From positions 102,986,095 through 103,050,094 of the forward strand of contig CM059971.1 of NCBI GenBank assembly GCA_030490835.1: a DNA stretch of 64,000 nt. The letters are read 5' to 3'. How positions within the stretch are numbered: position 1 is the stretch's first letter; each line of letters opens with the position of its first letter. The notes below the pieces were generated by a model. It searched no databases. It saw only the letters and a list, made by a program, of their open reading frames with translations, and was not told the origin of the DNA. The stretch comes from Annona cherimola. Lineage: Eukaryota; Streptophyta; Magnoliopsida; Magnoliales; Annonaceae. Positions 34,975-47,612 of the stretch are shown here, in pieces. Both the position numbers and the translations under genes were made by a program.

Positions 34975-37900
34975 ATGTTCAGAGCTCTGAATCTCTCCCG
35001 AAGAATCTCCCGTCTCTCTACCTTAACCTCAATCCCTCCTTCTCCTCCTCCTACAAACCATCTTCGCCCCAATCTCCTCCTCCTCCGCACTCTCTGTTCC
35101 TCTACCTCTTCCTCTTCGCCTTCCTCCATCTCCGATGCCGAATTCCGCAAGTACGTTGGCTACTTCTTTCTGCTCCTCGGCTGCGGCGCCGCCACCTACT
35201 ACTCCTTCCCCTTCTCGGAAGATGCCAAGCACAAGAAAGCCGTGCCCTTTCGCTACGCCCCACTCCCCGACGACCTCCACACCGTCTCCAACTGGAGCGG
35301 CACCCACGAAGTCCAGACCAGAGTCTTCCTGCAGCCGGAAAACCTCGAGGAGCTGGAGAAGATCGTGACTGACGCCCACGAGAAGCGCCAGAAGATACGG
35401 CCTATCGGGTCCGGGCTTTCCCCCAATGGAATCGGTCTGCAGAGGGCTGGGATGGTGAATCTGGCGCTGATGGATAAGGTGCTGGAAGTCGATAAGGAGA
35501 AGAAGCAGGTCCGGGTCCAGGCGGGAATTAGGGTGTCGCAGCTCATCGATGGGATCAAGGAGCATGGGCTAGCATTGCAGAATGTTGCATCTATTCGTGA
35601 GCAGCAAGTTGGTGGTATTGTTCAGGTTCTGCATTCTGTCTCTGCTGCTTCTTGCTGTCTTTTCTCCTGTTCTCATCTCCCCTTTAAATGGAAGAGATTC
35701 GGTTCAAAATCATTATCTGGTACTGAATTCGGCCATCGGTGGAAACGTTTTGTTGCTAGAGGAGCTGAAAAGCGTTATTCGTAGTCCGTTTGTAAACTAT
35801 CCCTAGGGATTTCGTTTTTAATAACTTCTTGGAACTTGATTATAGAAGGAGCACAGGCATGTGAACAGAGATCAATGATCCCACTTCTTCTCATTTTGTT
35901 CTTCTTTCGTCCTTGCTTGTCGTTCTTTCTTCTATTTATGTTCGGCATATCTTTGACCATTACCTGTCAACAGAAGATGTCGCAAAATTTATTTTTGTGG
36001 CATTCCACGCTCAATCTTCCATGAATTGTATGATCCATCAAATCAGTCATCAGAAGGATGCATTTTCTGGTAGTTAGTTAGAATTTGTTTCATCTTCTTT
36101 ATAACTTGCAGTTGCTGATCTTCTTTTAATTGTAGAATTCAGGTTTTCCTGATTAATTTGTTCAAAAGAATGAAGTTTGATAATCAATAGTTGATTGTGG
36201 ATGTTAAGATACTGTACTTTTGTTTAGGTTATTGTTTAAACTCAGTTTTCTCATTTGCATTTTTTGGATCCAGGTTGGTGCACATGGAACTGGTGCAAGA
36301 TTGCCTCCTATTGATGAGCAGATTGTTAGCATGAAGCTTGTTACCCCTGCAAAGGGAACGATAGAGGTTTCAAGGGACAAGGATCCTGAGTTATTCTATC
36401 TGGCCCGTTGTGGACTTGGGGGGCTTGGAGTGGTTGCGGAAGTCACCATGCAATGCGTTGACAGACATGAACTTGTAGAACACACTTTTGTTTCTAATGT
36501 CAAAGAGATCAGGAAAAATCACAAGTATGTTTCTTTCTCTTTATGTTTATCAGATTACAGGTTTTTTTTATATTTATTGTTAAGGTTAACTCATCATCTC
36601 TCATCTTGTCCCATCTGTTTGAGTTGGACATTATTTTGCTAGGTTCGCTGAATACTTTTGTCTCCTTCGAAGCATTAAATGTTGAAGTCAATTATTGCAT
36701 TGATAGAGTTTCATTATTTACAACCATTGTTTTGCTAATATGCAGGAAATGTTTAGCTGATAATAAGCATGTGAAATACTTGTGGATACCATATACAGAC
36801 ACAGTTGTGGTTGTGCAATGCAATCCTCTTTCAAAGTGGAGAGGTGCGCCAAAGTTTAAGCCTAAATACTCCAAGGATGAAGCATTACAGCATGTTCGTG
36901 ATTTATACTGTGATTCACTTAAGAAATATGGGTAAGAAAGTAAAATGTTGACTAGTTTCTTGAATTGAGCTTAGTAATCCTCAGTTCTGCTCATTAGATG
37001 CTGGCTGTTTATTATCTTCATGATGCCCATTAAGACTATCAGGATATCCTTTTTCTTTGGCTATTTTTGGTGCATTCTTGTTAGTTATCTGTTATGCATC
37101 ACTATCTTTTGTCTTGTGGTTGATCTTCAATGGACTAGCTGCTGCTCTACTTGAGTGCAGATCTGTAGTAAGCGATGGTGAAACATCAGAAGGCCATGAG
37201 CCAGACGTAAATGAGCTCTCATTCACAGAGCTGAGAGATAAACTTCTTGCACTTGATCCTCTCAACAAGGAACATGTCATAAAAGTCAATCAAGCTGAGG
37301 CTGAGTTCTGGAGGAAGTCAGAGGGATATAGAGTGGGTTGGAGTGATGACATTTTAAGTTTTGATTGCGGGGGCCAACAATGGGTATCAGAAACATGTTT
37401 CCCAGTGGGGAAGCTTTCAAAGCCAAGCATGAAGGATCTAGATTACATAGAAGAGTTGAAACAACTCATAGATAGTGAAGCAATAGCAGCGCCTGCTCCA
37501 ATAGAGCAACGTTGGACAGCTCGTAGCCAGAGCCCCATGAGTCCAGCTTCAAGCCCAGCAGAGGATGATATTTTCTCATGGGTAATTCTATCTTATAATT
37601 TCTGGGTGCATCAACTTTCCTTACTTGAGCTGATTTGGCTGTATGTACACTTGGCATTGTTGGTGTATGCAGCTTTTTTTGGTCCCTTTTTTGGATATCT
37701 GGACATCTCAACCCGAATATATTTTCTTGAATTTGGCTAAGTAAATTTTGTAGAAAATAGTAACATGATGTCCATTGAAAGGCTAATAACTGACATCTCC
37801 CCTTGAAACATTTGTTGGAGGAGATTTGTATCTATGACATCTAAATGACTACCCTAAACAAACAACTCCATATCATTGGGGTCCCCTTACTGATCTTGCC

Positions 37901-38928
37901 TTCTAACTTTGTAGAAAAGCAGCCATTGAGAAAACCAGTTATTCATTGTTTTATTGTTCTTTTCCATCCATATTCCATACAGACAGAATGCCATCTAAGA
38001 GTTATCTAACTTACAAACAGTGAGGAACAAGTAAATGGTGCTCTTGAGCTTCTCCGTCACATAGAATGCCCATTTACATGAAGATGGGCATCGTCCTCTT
38101 ATGTATACTTATGATGTGTGTATAAATGAGGGAGTAATTCAATAGAACTGGTCCTTTGGAAAAGCTCAAGCAATAAAATCTGATGATAAAACCAGTGATA
38201 TGGTTGCATTATGCTCCATATGAAATGTGTTCACAGAAGCAGGAAAAGGAAAGGGGACAAAAAAAAACTGTGGTGAAAAAAAAAAAAAAAGGTTCAAACA
38301 ATGCCAAAAACTCCAAAATTAGAAATGAAGGGATTGATGTTTTGTGTCAAAGCTCTTGTCAAACTATTTATCCAGGTATGGGGATGATGAGTGTCAGCAG
38401 ATGCTCTCAATGCCATTGATTTCTGAGACAGCAATGCATTAACTTATTTACTGAAAAAAATTGAACTGATATATATATTTAGACGCTTACCCACTTGCTT
38501 TTGTTATACCAGATGGGAATAATAATGTACCTGCCTACTGCAGATGCCCGTCAGCGGAAGGAAATAACAGAGGAATTCTTCCATTATAGGCGTTTGACAC
38601 AATCTGAACTATGGGATAAGTATTCAGCTTTTGAGCATTGGGCTAAGATTGAGGTGTGAATTGTTACTTGTGCGTATTTTTGATGATTTTCTCAGAGAAA
38701 GGGTAGATGTCTATCCCTAGTGTTGATCTCCTGTGCTAATTCCTTCTAGCTTTGCTTCTTCAGGTTCCAAAGGACAAGGAGGAGCTTGCTGCACTCCAAG
38801 AAAGACTGAGGAAGCGTTTTCCCGTGGATGACTACAATAAAGCACGCGGGGAGTTGGATCCCAACAGAATCCTTTCAAATGCTATGATAGAGAAGCTGTT
38901 CCCACTGTCTGAAACCATTTCCACTTAA
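34975..38928 (+). CDS. GLDH: L-galactono-1,4-lactone dehydrogenase, mitochondrial
   Basis: Six exons, 34975-35625, 36274-36524, 36746-36931, 37161-37581, 38513-38653 and 38764-38928, join in frame to about 604 residues, against about 610 in Arabidopsis. The enzyme oxidises L-galactono-1,4-lactone to L-ascorbate, passes electrons to cytochrome c on the inner mitochondrial membrane, and assists complex I assembly. Residues 1-40 form an Arg/Leu/Ser-rich presequence and residues 60-80 a hydrophobic segment. The FAD-binding domain includes GSGLSPNGIGL, QNVASIREQQVGGIVQVGAH and GTGARLPP. The C-terminal ALO domain includes EAEFWRKSEGYRVGWSD, CGGQQWVSE, APIEQRWTARSQSP, DDIFSW and KRFPVDDYNKARGELDPNR. 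All introns are GT-AG and most key motifs match the family, so the gene should be functional. A CT-rich leader precedes the ATG. Confidence 0.95.
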
Positions 38929-40785
38929 CTTTCTCTGATTGAATTAGGATACCATTTCAAATGTGAAAAGCCGTTAGTCGTTGCTGCCCTTTCCTGGCTG
39001 GTCGAGCATCTGCACGGCCCAGGGAAATAGACAGTGCTCCTTAAGGTCAGACTATCACCTTGATGGGGTTTTCCAAAGCAATCTGAACGTAATTTGAATG
39101 CCGATTTGAGGCTGGAGGACTATCACCTCGTTGGGGTTTTCCAAACCAATCTCTCGGAGCTCATTCTTTAATGAAATAATTAAAACTCTATCGAAACGAT
39201 ATTTTCCAGTATAAGAATATAACGATAATTACTGTGTACTGGAGATCTTGATCAGCCATAGTCATTATGCAAGGAGTTGTCTTTGCCTGCTTATCAGAGT
39301 CTTTCGAATCTCCCTTGCAGAAAAAAAAAAAAAAAAAAAGAGGTCTTTGAATCTATATTGAGGTGCTGGGACTACCCATCTTAGATTTCATCAGCCACCA
39401 TGCGAGAAACATAAGCATCTACACAATCCAAATCTTCCAGCTGATGAACTATGAAAACGGATGGACATGATAATCCGAAACAGCGTGGACTCAATTGATA
39501 ATCTCTTTGTTGGGGCTGTCTATTCTTGCCGCTGCATGTTTTGTGGCACACGCCAGCCCGGATGACGGGGCATTTCGCCACCAATCGGCATCCCCTTCCA
39601 TCGTGGAGGAAAGCCTAGATGTTGACTGGATAATTCAAATGGAAGTCTGACAGCAGCCTAAAATCATTGCGAGGCAAAGGCCTACGGCTGCCACATCCGC
39701 AAATTGAAGAAACTTCTAAAAAGTAGATCCAAAGTCATCAACCCACAACCGGTAACAAGCCCACCTTCAACCTAAATAAATGTTTTTCACTTTTGACCCA
39801 AGTCTAAGAGGACGGTGGGCACTTAACTTCCATTATGGAAATTGCATGATCCGATTCTTCTCCTGTCCGGTGTTCACAATAATGAGCAAATATAAACTTG
39901 GAAAAGAGTGGACGGTTGGGATCTTCAAATGTCGGATTTTTAAGAGCATTTAAACTCCACCCGAACAACTCCAAGGATGGTGTGCAAATCCAGGCATGTC
40001 TAAGTACGTGTGTCCATCCTCATTTTGATGATTTTCAAAAAATACAAAATTCAAAATAAATTTTAAAATTGTCGAAAAAAGAACCTATATATGTGGAAAT
40101 GTTAGTGCCGCACTCCAAACCTAGATGGTTTGTTACTAGTTGCAAATGAGGCTACCACTGATAGAATTAAATTTTTACTATTTTTAGATATGTTTATATA
40201 TTTAAAAATGACTAAATATTCTTTTTTAAAAATAAAAATATATACACATCTCTAAAAAAGTAAAACTTAACATATCTAAATACACTTAGTTATCAGCTTT
40301 ATAAAAAATTTTAAAAATAAAAATGGATTTTGTTTCCAAATGCTAAAGTTGCAATACAACTGGGTGCGTTGAATTGGAACTCTTGATAGAACCCTCTATT
40401 TAAGTGATTTTCAATTCACAAAAACTATTAAACAGTCGTTTTAGGTTTCGATAATTTCTAACACCCTTTAATTTTTTTTTTCAGAAAATAATTCCGCATA
40501 AATGTCTATTTTCTTGTGGCCCATAGTAATTCGTAGGTAAAATCTAACATCCTAAGATATAATCATTAAAATGTCCTCTAGACTTTCCCTTCTTTCTTTG
40601 ATGTGTTCATTCTTATGTAGTACCTTCTCACATTCCTTCTCACATTCCTGCATATATTTCTTCTTGGCAATTTTTACATGCCTCAAATCTATTCCTTAAC
40701 CTTATAAATATTCCATTTAAATAATATTCATTGCAAAGCTAGATTTGCTATGTAATACAACACAAGGATGGTCATTGGCTGACGG
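38929..40785. other. Intergenic DNA downstream of GLDH
   Basis: The first few hundred bases are probably GLDH 3' UTR. A roughly 40-base near-direct repeat (TATCACCTTGATGGGGTTTT and TATCACCTCGTTGGGGTTTT) occurs at about 39053 and 39121. An A run at 39321-39339 lies between GTCTTTCGAATCT-like direct repeats. An AT-rich foldback relic of the type at 32464 may lie at 40150-40330. No gene is seen. Confidence 0.4.
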
Positions 40786-41509
40786 ATGCTTGATAATTTT
40801 TCAGGGGAAAAAACAAAAAAATTTCACGTGCCGCCGTCAGAAACAGACAAGACAAAGATATGCAGACGTAAGCGGAAACGTCGTCGCACTCCGCGTCTGA
40901 CGGGTTGCGCCTTTTCCATCATCAACCATCCTCTCCTAGCCGTTCTCGTTGTCCCGGGAGAAGAGCTGAGCTGGGTCAGCTCAGAATCCACCGGTTCCTT
41001 TGCATTCCAAGATCCGAAATTCTCTCTCTCTCCCCCAACCCATTTGGGGCCTCCTCTTTTTCTATTTTCTCTTTTAGATTTTTCTCTCTTTTTTTTTTTC
41101 TTCCTTTTTTTTCTCATCCTCTCGATTTTCCAACCAGCAATTTCGAATGGCCTCAACTGATCGATAGGAGAACAAATTATTAAAAATAAAATAATACCAA
41201 AGGCCCGGGAACCCGTTGAAGTCCTGGCCAGAAATTCCGATTTGGAACCAACCCCTGCAATGTTGGATTTCTGGTCTGGATTTCAACGATTTTTGGGTCC
41301 CCTCGTCGTCCTCCTTATGGTTCAGGATCATCGAAGAAGCGCTGTTCCATAGTTGCCGCTTTGGTTCTTGTGACTTCCTCTGGTTTTGGGAATGGGCCTT
41401 GCTGTTGGGGGTATGGTGGTTTGAGACGTTTCTACGATGATTTTCGAATTTCTTGATTTGGGTTGCCATCATTTTTGTAAAGATTAGAGCCATAGAAGCG
41501 GCGCCGCCG

Positions 41510-41536
41510 ATGGACGTCGGGCTTCATGCTTCATAA
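41510..41536 (+). other. Short upstream ORF before the kinase start
   Basis: ATG at 41510 opens an eight-codon frame (MDVGLHAS) ending in TAA at 41534-41536, 55 bases before the kinase ATG. Its context GCCGCCGATGG has G at +4 and G at -3, a good plant initiation context, so ribosomes may use it and lower kinase translation. This needs the kinase transcript to start upstream of 41510. Confidence 0.45.
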
Positions 41537-41591
41537 GTCCACCGTCCATTGGCTGAGGAACGCCGGCAGCAACTTGGAATCTTGAAAGAGC

Positions 41592-44500
41592 ATGGGCTGC
41601 ATTTGTTCCAAATCCACCGGTGCCGACGACTGCTTGGATAATCAGAAAGGGAAGGTGTCGCTGAGCCGGCTGTCGAAGAGGTTTCTCGGGTCGTCGAAGA
41701 GGGAGGAAGCTGGGGCAGCTGAAGTGGATGGAGGTGGCGGCAGCGGGGCTAACGATGGGGCAGAGACACCAGCGCAGAAGTCTCGGTGGACCTTGTCTCC
41801 GGCGCCGTCCACGACCGGCAAGGGTGCGGCGGCTAAAGCAGCTGTCGAGGTTCCAAAGCAGCAGGTAGCCCACCATAGATTTGCGACTGCGGATGCCGGA
41901 GCAAAGGTCGCGGCGGAGCCGAGTTTCAAGATTACGGACGTGCCCAACGCCATCGCAGGGGAGAATGTTGCTGCAGGTTGGCCATCGTGGCTTGCTTCGG
42001 TGGCAGCAGAAGCAACTAATGGGTGGCTCCCACGTAAGGGTGAATCGTTTGAGAAATTGGAAAAGGTCCTCTCTCTCTCTCTCTCTCTCTCTCGGAAAAA
42101 AAAATAGGATTGCTCAGGAAGTTGCTTTTGCGGAAATGTGCTTTTGGAGTAAGATTTTAGTGGGAGAATTGGCTTTTTCATTTTCTCTAGAAACATGGAT
42201 TCATGAACATTGTTAAGACACTCAGAGATACACCTTCTGGTTCACAATCACAAGCTTGGGTTCATCCTCATGGAAACTGGCTGGAAAAACGAGGTTCTTG
42301 TTGGGGGAATGGGAAATATAGGTAGAAGTTAAAATTAAGTGGTAAAATATAGGAATTGATGGGGAAATTTTGGGTTTGATATGGCGGTTTATGTCAAAAT
42401 CATACCCTGGAGAAATAAAATTTTCTTGAAATTCCTGGAAACAAAACTCTGTTGGAAATATCCTATATATTAAAGGGTGTCCAATTTCTCTATTTCTGCT
42501 GTTTTTGTCAGATTAACCATTTTGGAGGGGGTTCTCATTTGCACGTTTAGATACTACGCTGCTCAAATGGTTTTAAGTATAAGCCCTTTTGTCAATTAAA
42601 AAAAAAATGTGTAAGCCTTTTTTATTTTCATTTTCATTCATCAGACCATTCTTCAAGACCCCGCATAAACAGGGTCAAGCTTCAAAGGTACCGAACCTAG
42701 CACGCTTTGATAAAAAATCAAAATCCAATCATTCATGTTATTTAGAATCATTTATTTCGTTGCTGTACCAAAAACTATTTAAAGCCAAGGATTGGGTGAG
42801 CTCTACCTACTTAACAAATAAAAAAGCGTGTGAATTTTAAAAAAAACACTTATATTTGGTCACAAATGCATAAAAATTTTATAATAGTTTCTAGAATTAT
42901 TCATCTATAAAGGAAGAATATTTTCAATGATTTATATGTTATATTAATATTTTCAAAATTGATACATAAATTAAATAATTTTATTACTTTAACTTTATAC
43001 ATTTGTCAAATAAGATTCATACGCATATTTGATCCGACGAAATTCGGTTTGCTAACTAAATAAATGATTTTAATGGCGATGGATGAAGTGAATTTTACAT
43101 CATCATAAGGGTGGGTCATGCTTCAACCAATCTACAATTTTCTTTTCTTTTTTTTGAACGTAAGTGGAACCCCATAAAATAAATATACAGGTGCCAAGGT
43201 TCAGGAACTGCATATGATGTTCCATAGCTATGTCAATGTGCAGCAGCATCCATAGACGAAGACAGTAATTTATGCTACAGAACTTTTTAAATGACATTCA
43301 TTTTGAGTTCATGCAGCCTATGCACAATCATTTGGTTTCCTCCTTCGATCAGCTTCCACATGTAAGATGATTTGTCACTTGTGCAGATTGGACAAGGAAC
43401 GTATAGCAATGTCTTCAAGGCCCGCGATCTTGAAAATGGAAAGATAGTAGCATTGAAGAAAGTACGGTTTGTTAATACAGATCCGGAAAGTGTTCGATTC
43501 ATGGCAAGGGAGATCATCATCCTGCGGAGGCTCAGTCACCCAAATGTTGCGAAGCTTCAAGGTTTGGTTACTTCACGTGTATCATCTAGCCTGTATCTTG
43601 TTCTTGAATATATGGAACATGACCTGGCTGGACTAGCAGCAGCACCCTACATCACTTTTTCTGAACCACAGGTATGTATTCTCTCCTAATCACAAATACG
43701 TAGAAAAAGGTTATATCTACAATTTTTTTTCTTGCAAAATTCAATACAAGATGAAATATTAGATCATGTTGTTCTGCCTTTTCCCTACTCCTGTCTTGTG
43801 CTGGCATTTCAGATCAAGTGCTATATGCAACAGTTGCTTAGTGGACTAGAGCACTGCCACAGTCGTGGGGTTCTGCATCGAGATATCAAAGGATCCAACC
43901 TTCTGATTGATAACAATGGCAATCTCCAGATTACAGATTTTGGTCTTGCCACATTTTTTAACCCTGATCAGCGTCAAATCCTAACAAGCCGTGTAGTGAC
44001 ACTGTGGTACCGTCCTCCTGAGCTTCTTCTGGGTGCCACAGAGTACGGGGCCGCGGTCGATCTATGGAGCGGAGGCTGCATTCTTGCAGAATTGCTTGCT
44101 GGGAAGCCTATAATGCCAGGAAGAACAGAGGTGTCTCCTGCCTATCGCATATACCTTTTTCTATGTTCTTTTCTTTTCTGTTCTTTTTTTTGGTTCATTA
44201 ATAAAAAACTTGGTGCACTAACCATCATTTTCCCAACTGTGCGATTTTTTGAGCTTGGCTATAATGCGTAATGGTTGACGGCACTTGCTACATCTCCTCA
44301 TCTGATTTGCAGGTGGAGCAAATGCACAAGATCTTTAAGCTTTGTGGTTCTCCATCTGAAAACTACTGGAAGAAATCCAAATTGGCACACGCAACCATCT
44401 TCAAACCTCAACATCCTTATAAGCGTTGTGTTGCTGAGACATTCAAGGACTTCGCCCCCTCAGCTTTAGAGCTCTTGGAAGTACTACTTGCAATAGAACC

Positions 44501-47500
44501 TGAGGACCGAGGTTCGGCATCTTCTGCTCTTAAGAGCAAGGTACTATAACACCATAAACATTTATATGCGTCATTTGAGAAATAATAGTCCACATGAAAA
44601 ATGATCTACTGTCTGCCTAAGGTCCAAATTCTAGAAACCAGTAAATTTTAAAGTTTTTCTACAGAGATTATTTTATCAAGCTTGGAACTCGGCTTTCACA
44701 AAATGAATGTAATTTTTTTTTTTCCAGAATTAGCCTTAAGGTGAGCTCGATACTTACTTCCTTGGTCGATAGTCATCACGTAATTCATATAAATGCATAT
44801 ATGAATTCAATATCCCTATCATGACTTCCATCAAAAAAAAAAAAAAAAATTTCCTATCATGACCACAAGTTCATGCCACGGCAGTGTACTTACTTCCTTG
44901 GTCGATAGTCATCACGTAATTCATATAAATGCATATATGAATTCAATATCCCTATCATGACTTCCATCAAAAAAAAAAAAAAAAAATTTCCTATCATGAC
45001 CACAAGTTCATGCCACCGCAGTATACCACTGCACATATGCCTTACCAAATTCATATTATTTTCTTCTCTGGCTTTACTCCTGATTTTGCCTTTCAGTTCT
45101 TCAAAACTGAGCCCCTTCCATGTGATCCTGCAAGTCTGCCTAAATACCCACCAAGCAAGGAGTACCATGCTAAACTTCGAAATGAGGAAGTCAGAAGGTA
45201 ATGTACATGCTCCATTCTATTTCACATTCATTCTCATCCTGTGAGAAACTTCACTATTTAGCGAGAGGAGGTATGAATTTATATTTACTTTTCATTTTAA
45301 TGAATTTATCAACATAGAAAGCCATATGAGAACTAGAGGAAGACCAAAAGGAATATACTTAAAGGTCCTTAAAAATAATGTAAAAGGATCCATGCAGCCA
45401 ACATAATTAGTTGCGAAACAGCTTTCTGTGATGTTCCTAGGTCCAGGATTGTTAATTAAGTAGACGTTTTGTCAAGTTGAGCATGAGAAAGCATCTTGGA
45501 ATTCCAGAAAGTGTAGCATTAAAATATTGAAGTAAACTTTAGACACATAATGGATCGAGAGAGCGCAGTTTTTAATGGAAAAATTTTCATTCATTCGGAA
45601 TCATTGTGAATTTTCCTTAGGATGAGGGCCAAGTTTTGTCAGTGAATGTTAAGTGATTGGCTACCAATGGAAATTATTTGAAAGGATTGTGGAAAACTGC
45701 ACTTTATTGTCATTATTCTGAGATGGTTTAATACTTATTTGGTGTTGTCTCAGACAAAAAACAACTAAAGGGCATGGAGCTGAATCTATGAGAAGAGGAC
45801 CAAAAGATTCCAAAGCAATGCCACCACCAGATGCCAAAGCTGAAAAACAGGTGCCACTACAGGTATTCTGGCTCTATCCGTGCTATTATCTTCAAAAAGA
45901 ATTCTGATCCGTAAAATAGCTAACAACATGAACACCAAGAGCAGTATCTGTTTAGACTACCCTATGATTAGTCTTCACTCCTCAGTCAAAATGAAATTTC
46001 ATTAGGTTGTAATTGGAAACTAAGATTAGTTCAAGGAAAAAAAATTTCCCCAATACGGATTATAACATTCACAGTGAAACTTACCACTCTCTCCTATCAG
46101 TTATCACCCAATGAACTTGTATGACTTTATTTTTTTCATTTACAAATAATACTTGTTAATCCACTTAGTTAGGATTGAGATTTCACAATGCTATCAACAC
46201 TTGGGACTCGTCTCTCGAATACATCAGGGTCATTCTGGAATCTTGATCGATATTATTTCTGGCTCTTTGGGATTGAAGTTTTGGGGAACGAAGACAGAAT
46301 AAATTCAGGATAGGCATTCTGGATAAGCAAGGGCAGTGTTTTTGAATGATGCTTAAATTTTTTTGGGTGGCTTTTGAAATCACTAGAACAACTCATCCAA
46401 ATAAAGACAAAGCATGAATTCTTAGGTCGTGTTAGCAGGTTACTCCACTGCCTTTAGATTTCCTTCCTGCATAACTAATTGCACAAAATTCTAACCACCA
46501 AGAATTTAGAGTTTAGTCCAACACACTTATTTCCTGCTTAATTTGTTTGTCATGGATTAAACAGATGCGACAGCCACAAGCCAATCCAAAATCCATCAGT
46601 GAGAAATATAAACCTGAAGAGGATAGCAAATCTGGAATCCGTAGCATCAGTTCCCAGTCAGTATCTGCACAGAATGGACCACTGCACAAACCTGGTGCAT
46701 TTGGATCCTCTCGAGCAGGTACATCATGGGCACTTGGTTCTTCATGGAGTGTACTCGGCGCAGTACATCAGCCAGCCACCGAACTGTCAGCAAGCAATAA
46801 CTACAGCCAGAGAGGTATAAAGACACAGTGGCAGGATAACAGGGCAAGTAACAGGTACAATCAACTAGATGTTGTTGAGCCCTCTGAAGCAAGCGGGCAT
46901 TTGCTTGACAGACCAACGTCAACTAGTAAAGAAGAAAGAACCATTGGGAAGGAATCTACAGTAGTAAGTAATGGTTAAATTGGTTCTATTGTCAATTGTT
47001 GTCCATTGCACTTTTGACTTGGCAGTCTAAAGTGTGACCTAGAGTTGACGGTGAAATGAATTTCAAGGTGATGTGAAGGTATGAATTTTGAGGTGCTGAC
47101 ACTTGCAAAGAGTACCTAACATTCTTTTCAGGCATCTGTCAGGGACATTTACTTCATTCTTGCCATCTGATATTCCGTGTACTTTATCAGGGCCCATATT
47201 CATTTGTTTCCTAATAATTATCATTGGCTCACCCATAGTGGAGCCATCACATTCTAATCTTATTGATAAGTTAAGCAAATCTTTTATCCAGGGGAATAGC
47301 TACATGCTAAAAGAGGCTATGTGGTAAATAGGTAGTATAGCGTTGGTAACAAAGTCCATTATGCATAATCATCTTATTCACTGTCCCCACCTCCCAACCT
47401 ATCTTGAATTTGCTATCAACAAAAATTTATACTAAAATGCTTGCATGTTTCAGGCCGGTGGTGCTAGGAAGAGCCGCATACACTACTCCGGACCATTGCT

Positions 47501-47612
47501 ACCTCCTGGAGGTAATATCGAGGACATGCTCAAAGAGCACGAAAGGCATATACAACAAGCTGTTCGGAAAGCACGACTTGACAAAGCGAAAACCAAGAAG
47601 AGCCTCGCATAG
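41592..47612 (+). CDS. CDK-like Ser/Thr kinase of the MGC-type (At1g54610-like) family
   Basis: Eight exons, 41592-42065, 43387-43671, 43813-44130, 44313-44540, 45097-45197, 45754-45850 (or 45862), 46565-46963 and 47454-47612, join in frame to about 686-690 residues. The N-terminus MGCICSKS is a myristoylation/palmitoylation signal, suggesting membrane attachment. A low-complexity Ala/Gly region leads to WPSWLASVAAEATNGWLPRK, typical of this plant subfamily. The kinase domain (about 155-440) has the glycine loop IGQGTYSNV (159-167), catalytic Lys182, HRDIKGSN (Asp277), DFG (Asp295) and activation segment TSRVVTLWYRPPELLLG, so it should be active. The tail (about 440-690) is Ser/Gln-rich and ends SRIHYSGPLLPPGG plus a basic coiled stretch, as in relatives. 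The substrate is unknown. Intron 1 starts inside a (CT)n tract; intron 4 holds a 136-bp tandem duplication. Confidence 0.92.
42066..42093. repeat. (CT)n microsatellite directly at the intron 1 donor
   Basis: The donor GTCC is followed at once by about 13 CT units. The +3 to +6 donor positions are unlike the usual GTAAGT or GTATGT. Confidence 0.85.
42094..43386. other. Rest of kinase intron 1
   Basis: No exon or transposon with clear ends is seen. The final part before 43387 has a normal acceptor (CTTGTGCAG). Confidence 0.5.
44751..45022. repeat. 136-bp tandem duplication in kinase intron 4
   Basis: 44751-44886 and 44887-45022 are almost identical, both starting TACTTACTTCCTTGGTCGAT. Each contains an A run preceded by TTCCATC and bracketed by CCTATCATGAC. 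Confidence 0.9.
44815..44863. mobile_element. Ultra-short ATC-poly(A) insertion with 11-bp target duplication
   Basis: CCTATCATGAC occurs at 44815-44825 and 44853-44863. Between them lie TTCCATC, an A run and TTT. The same unit recurs in the second copy of the intron duplication. Confidence 0.55.

Noticed and set aside
37092..37711. Minus-strand frames within GLDH
   Set aside because: They overlap conserved GLDH exon 4 and have no independent support.
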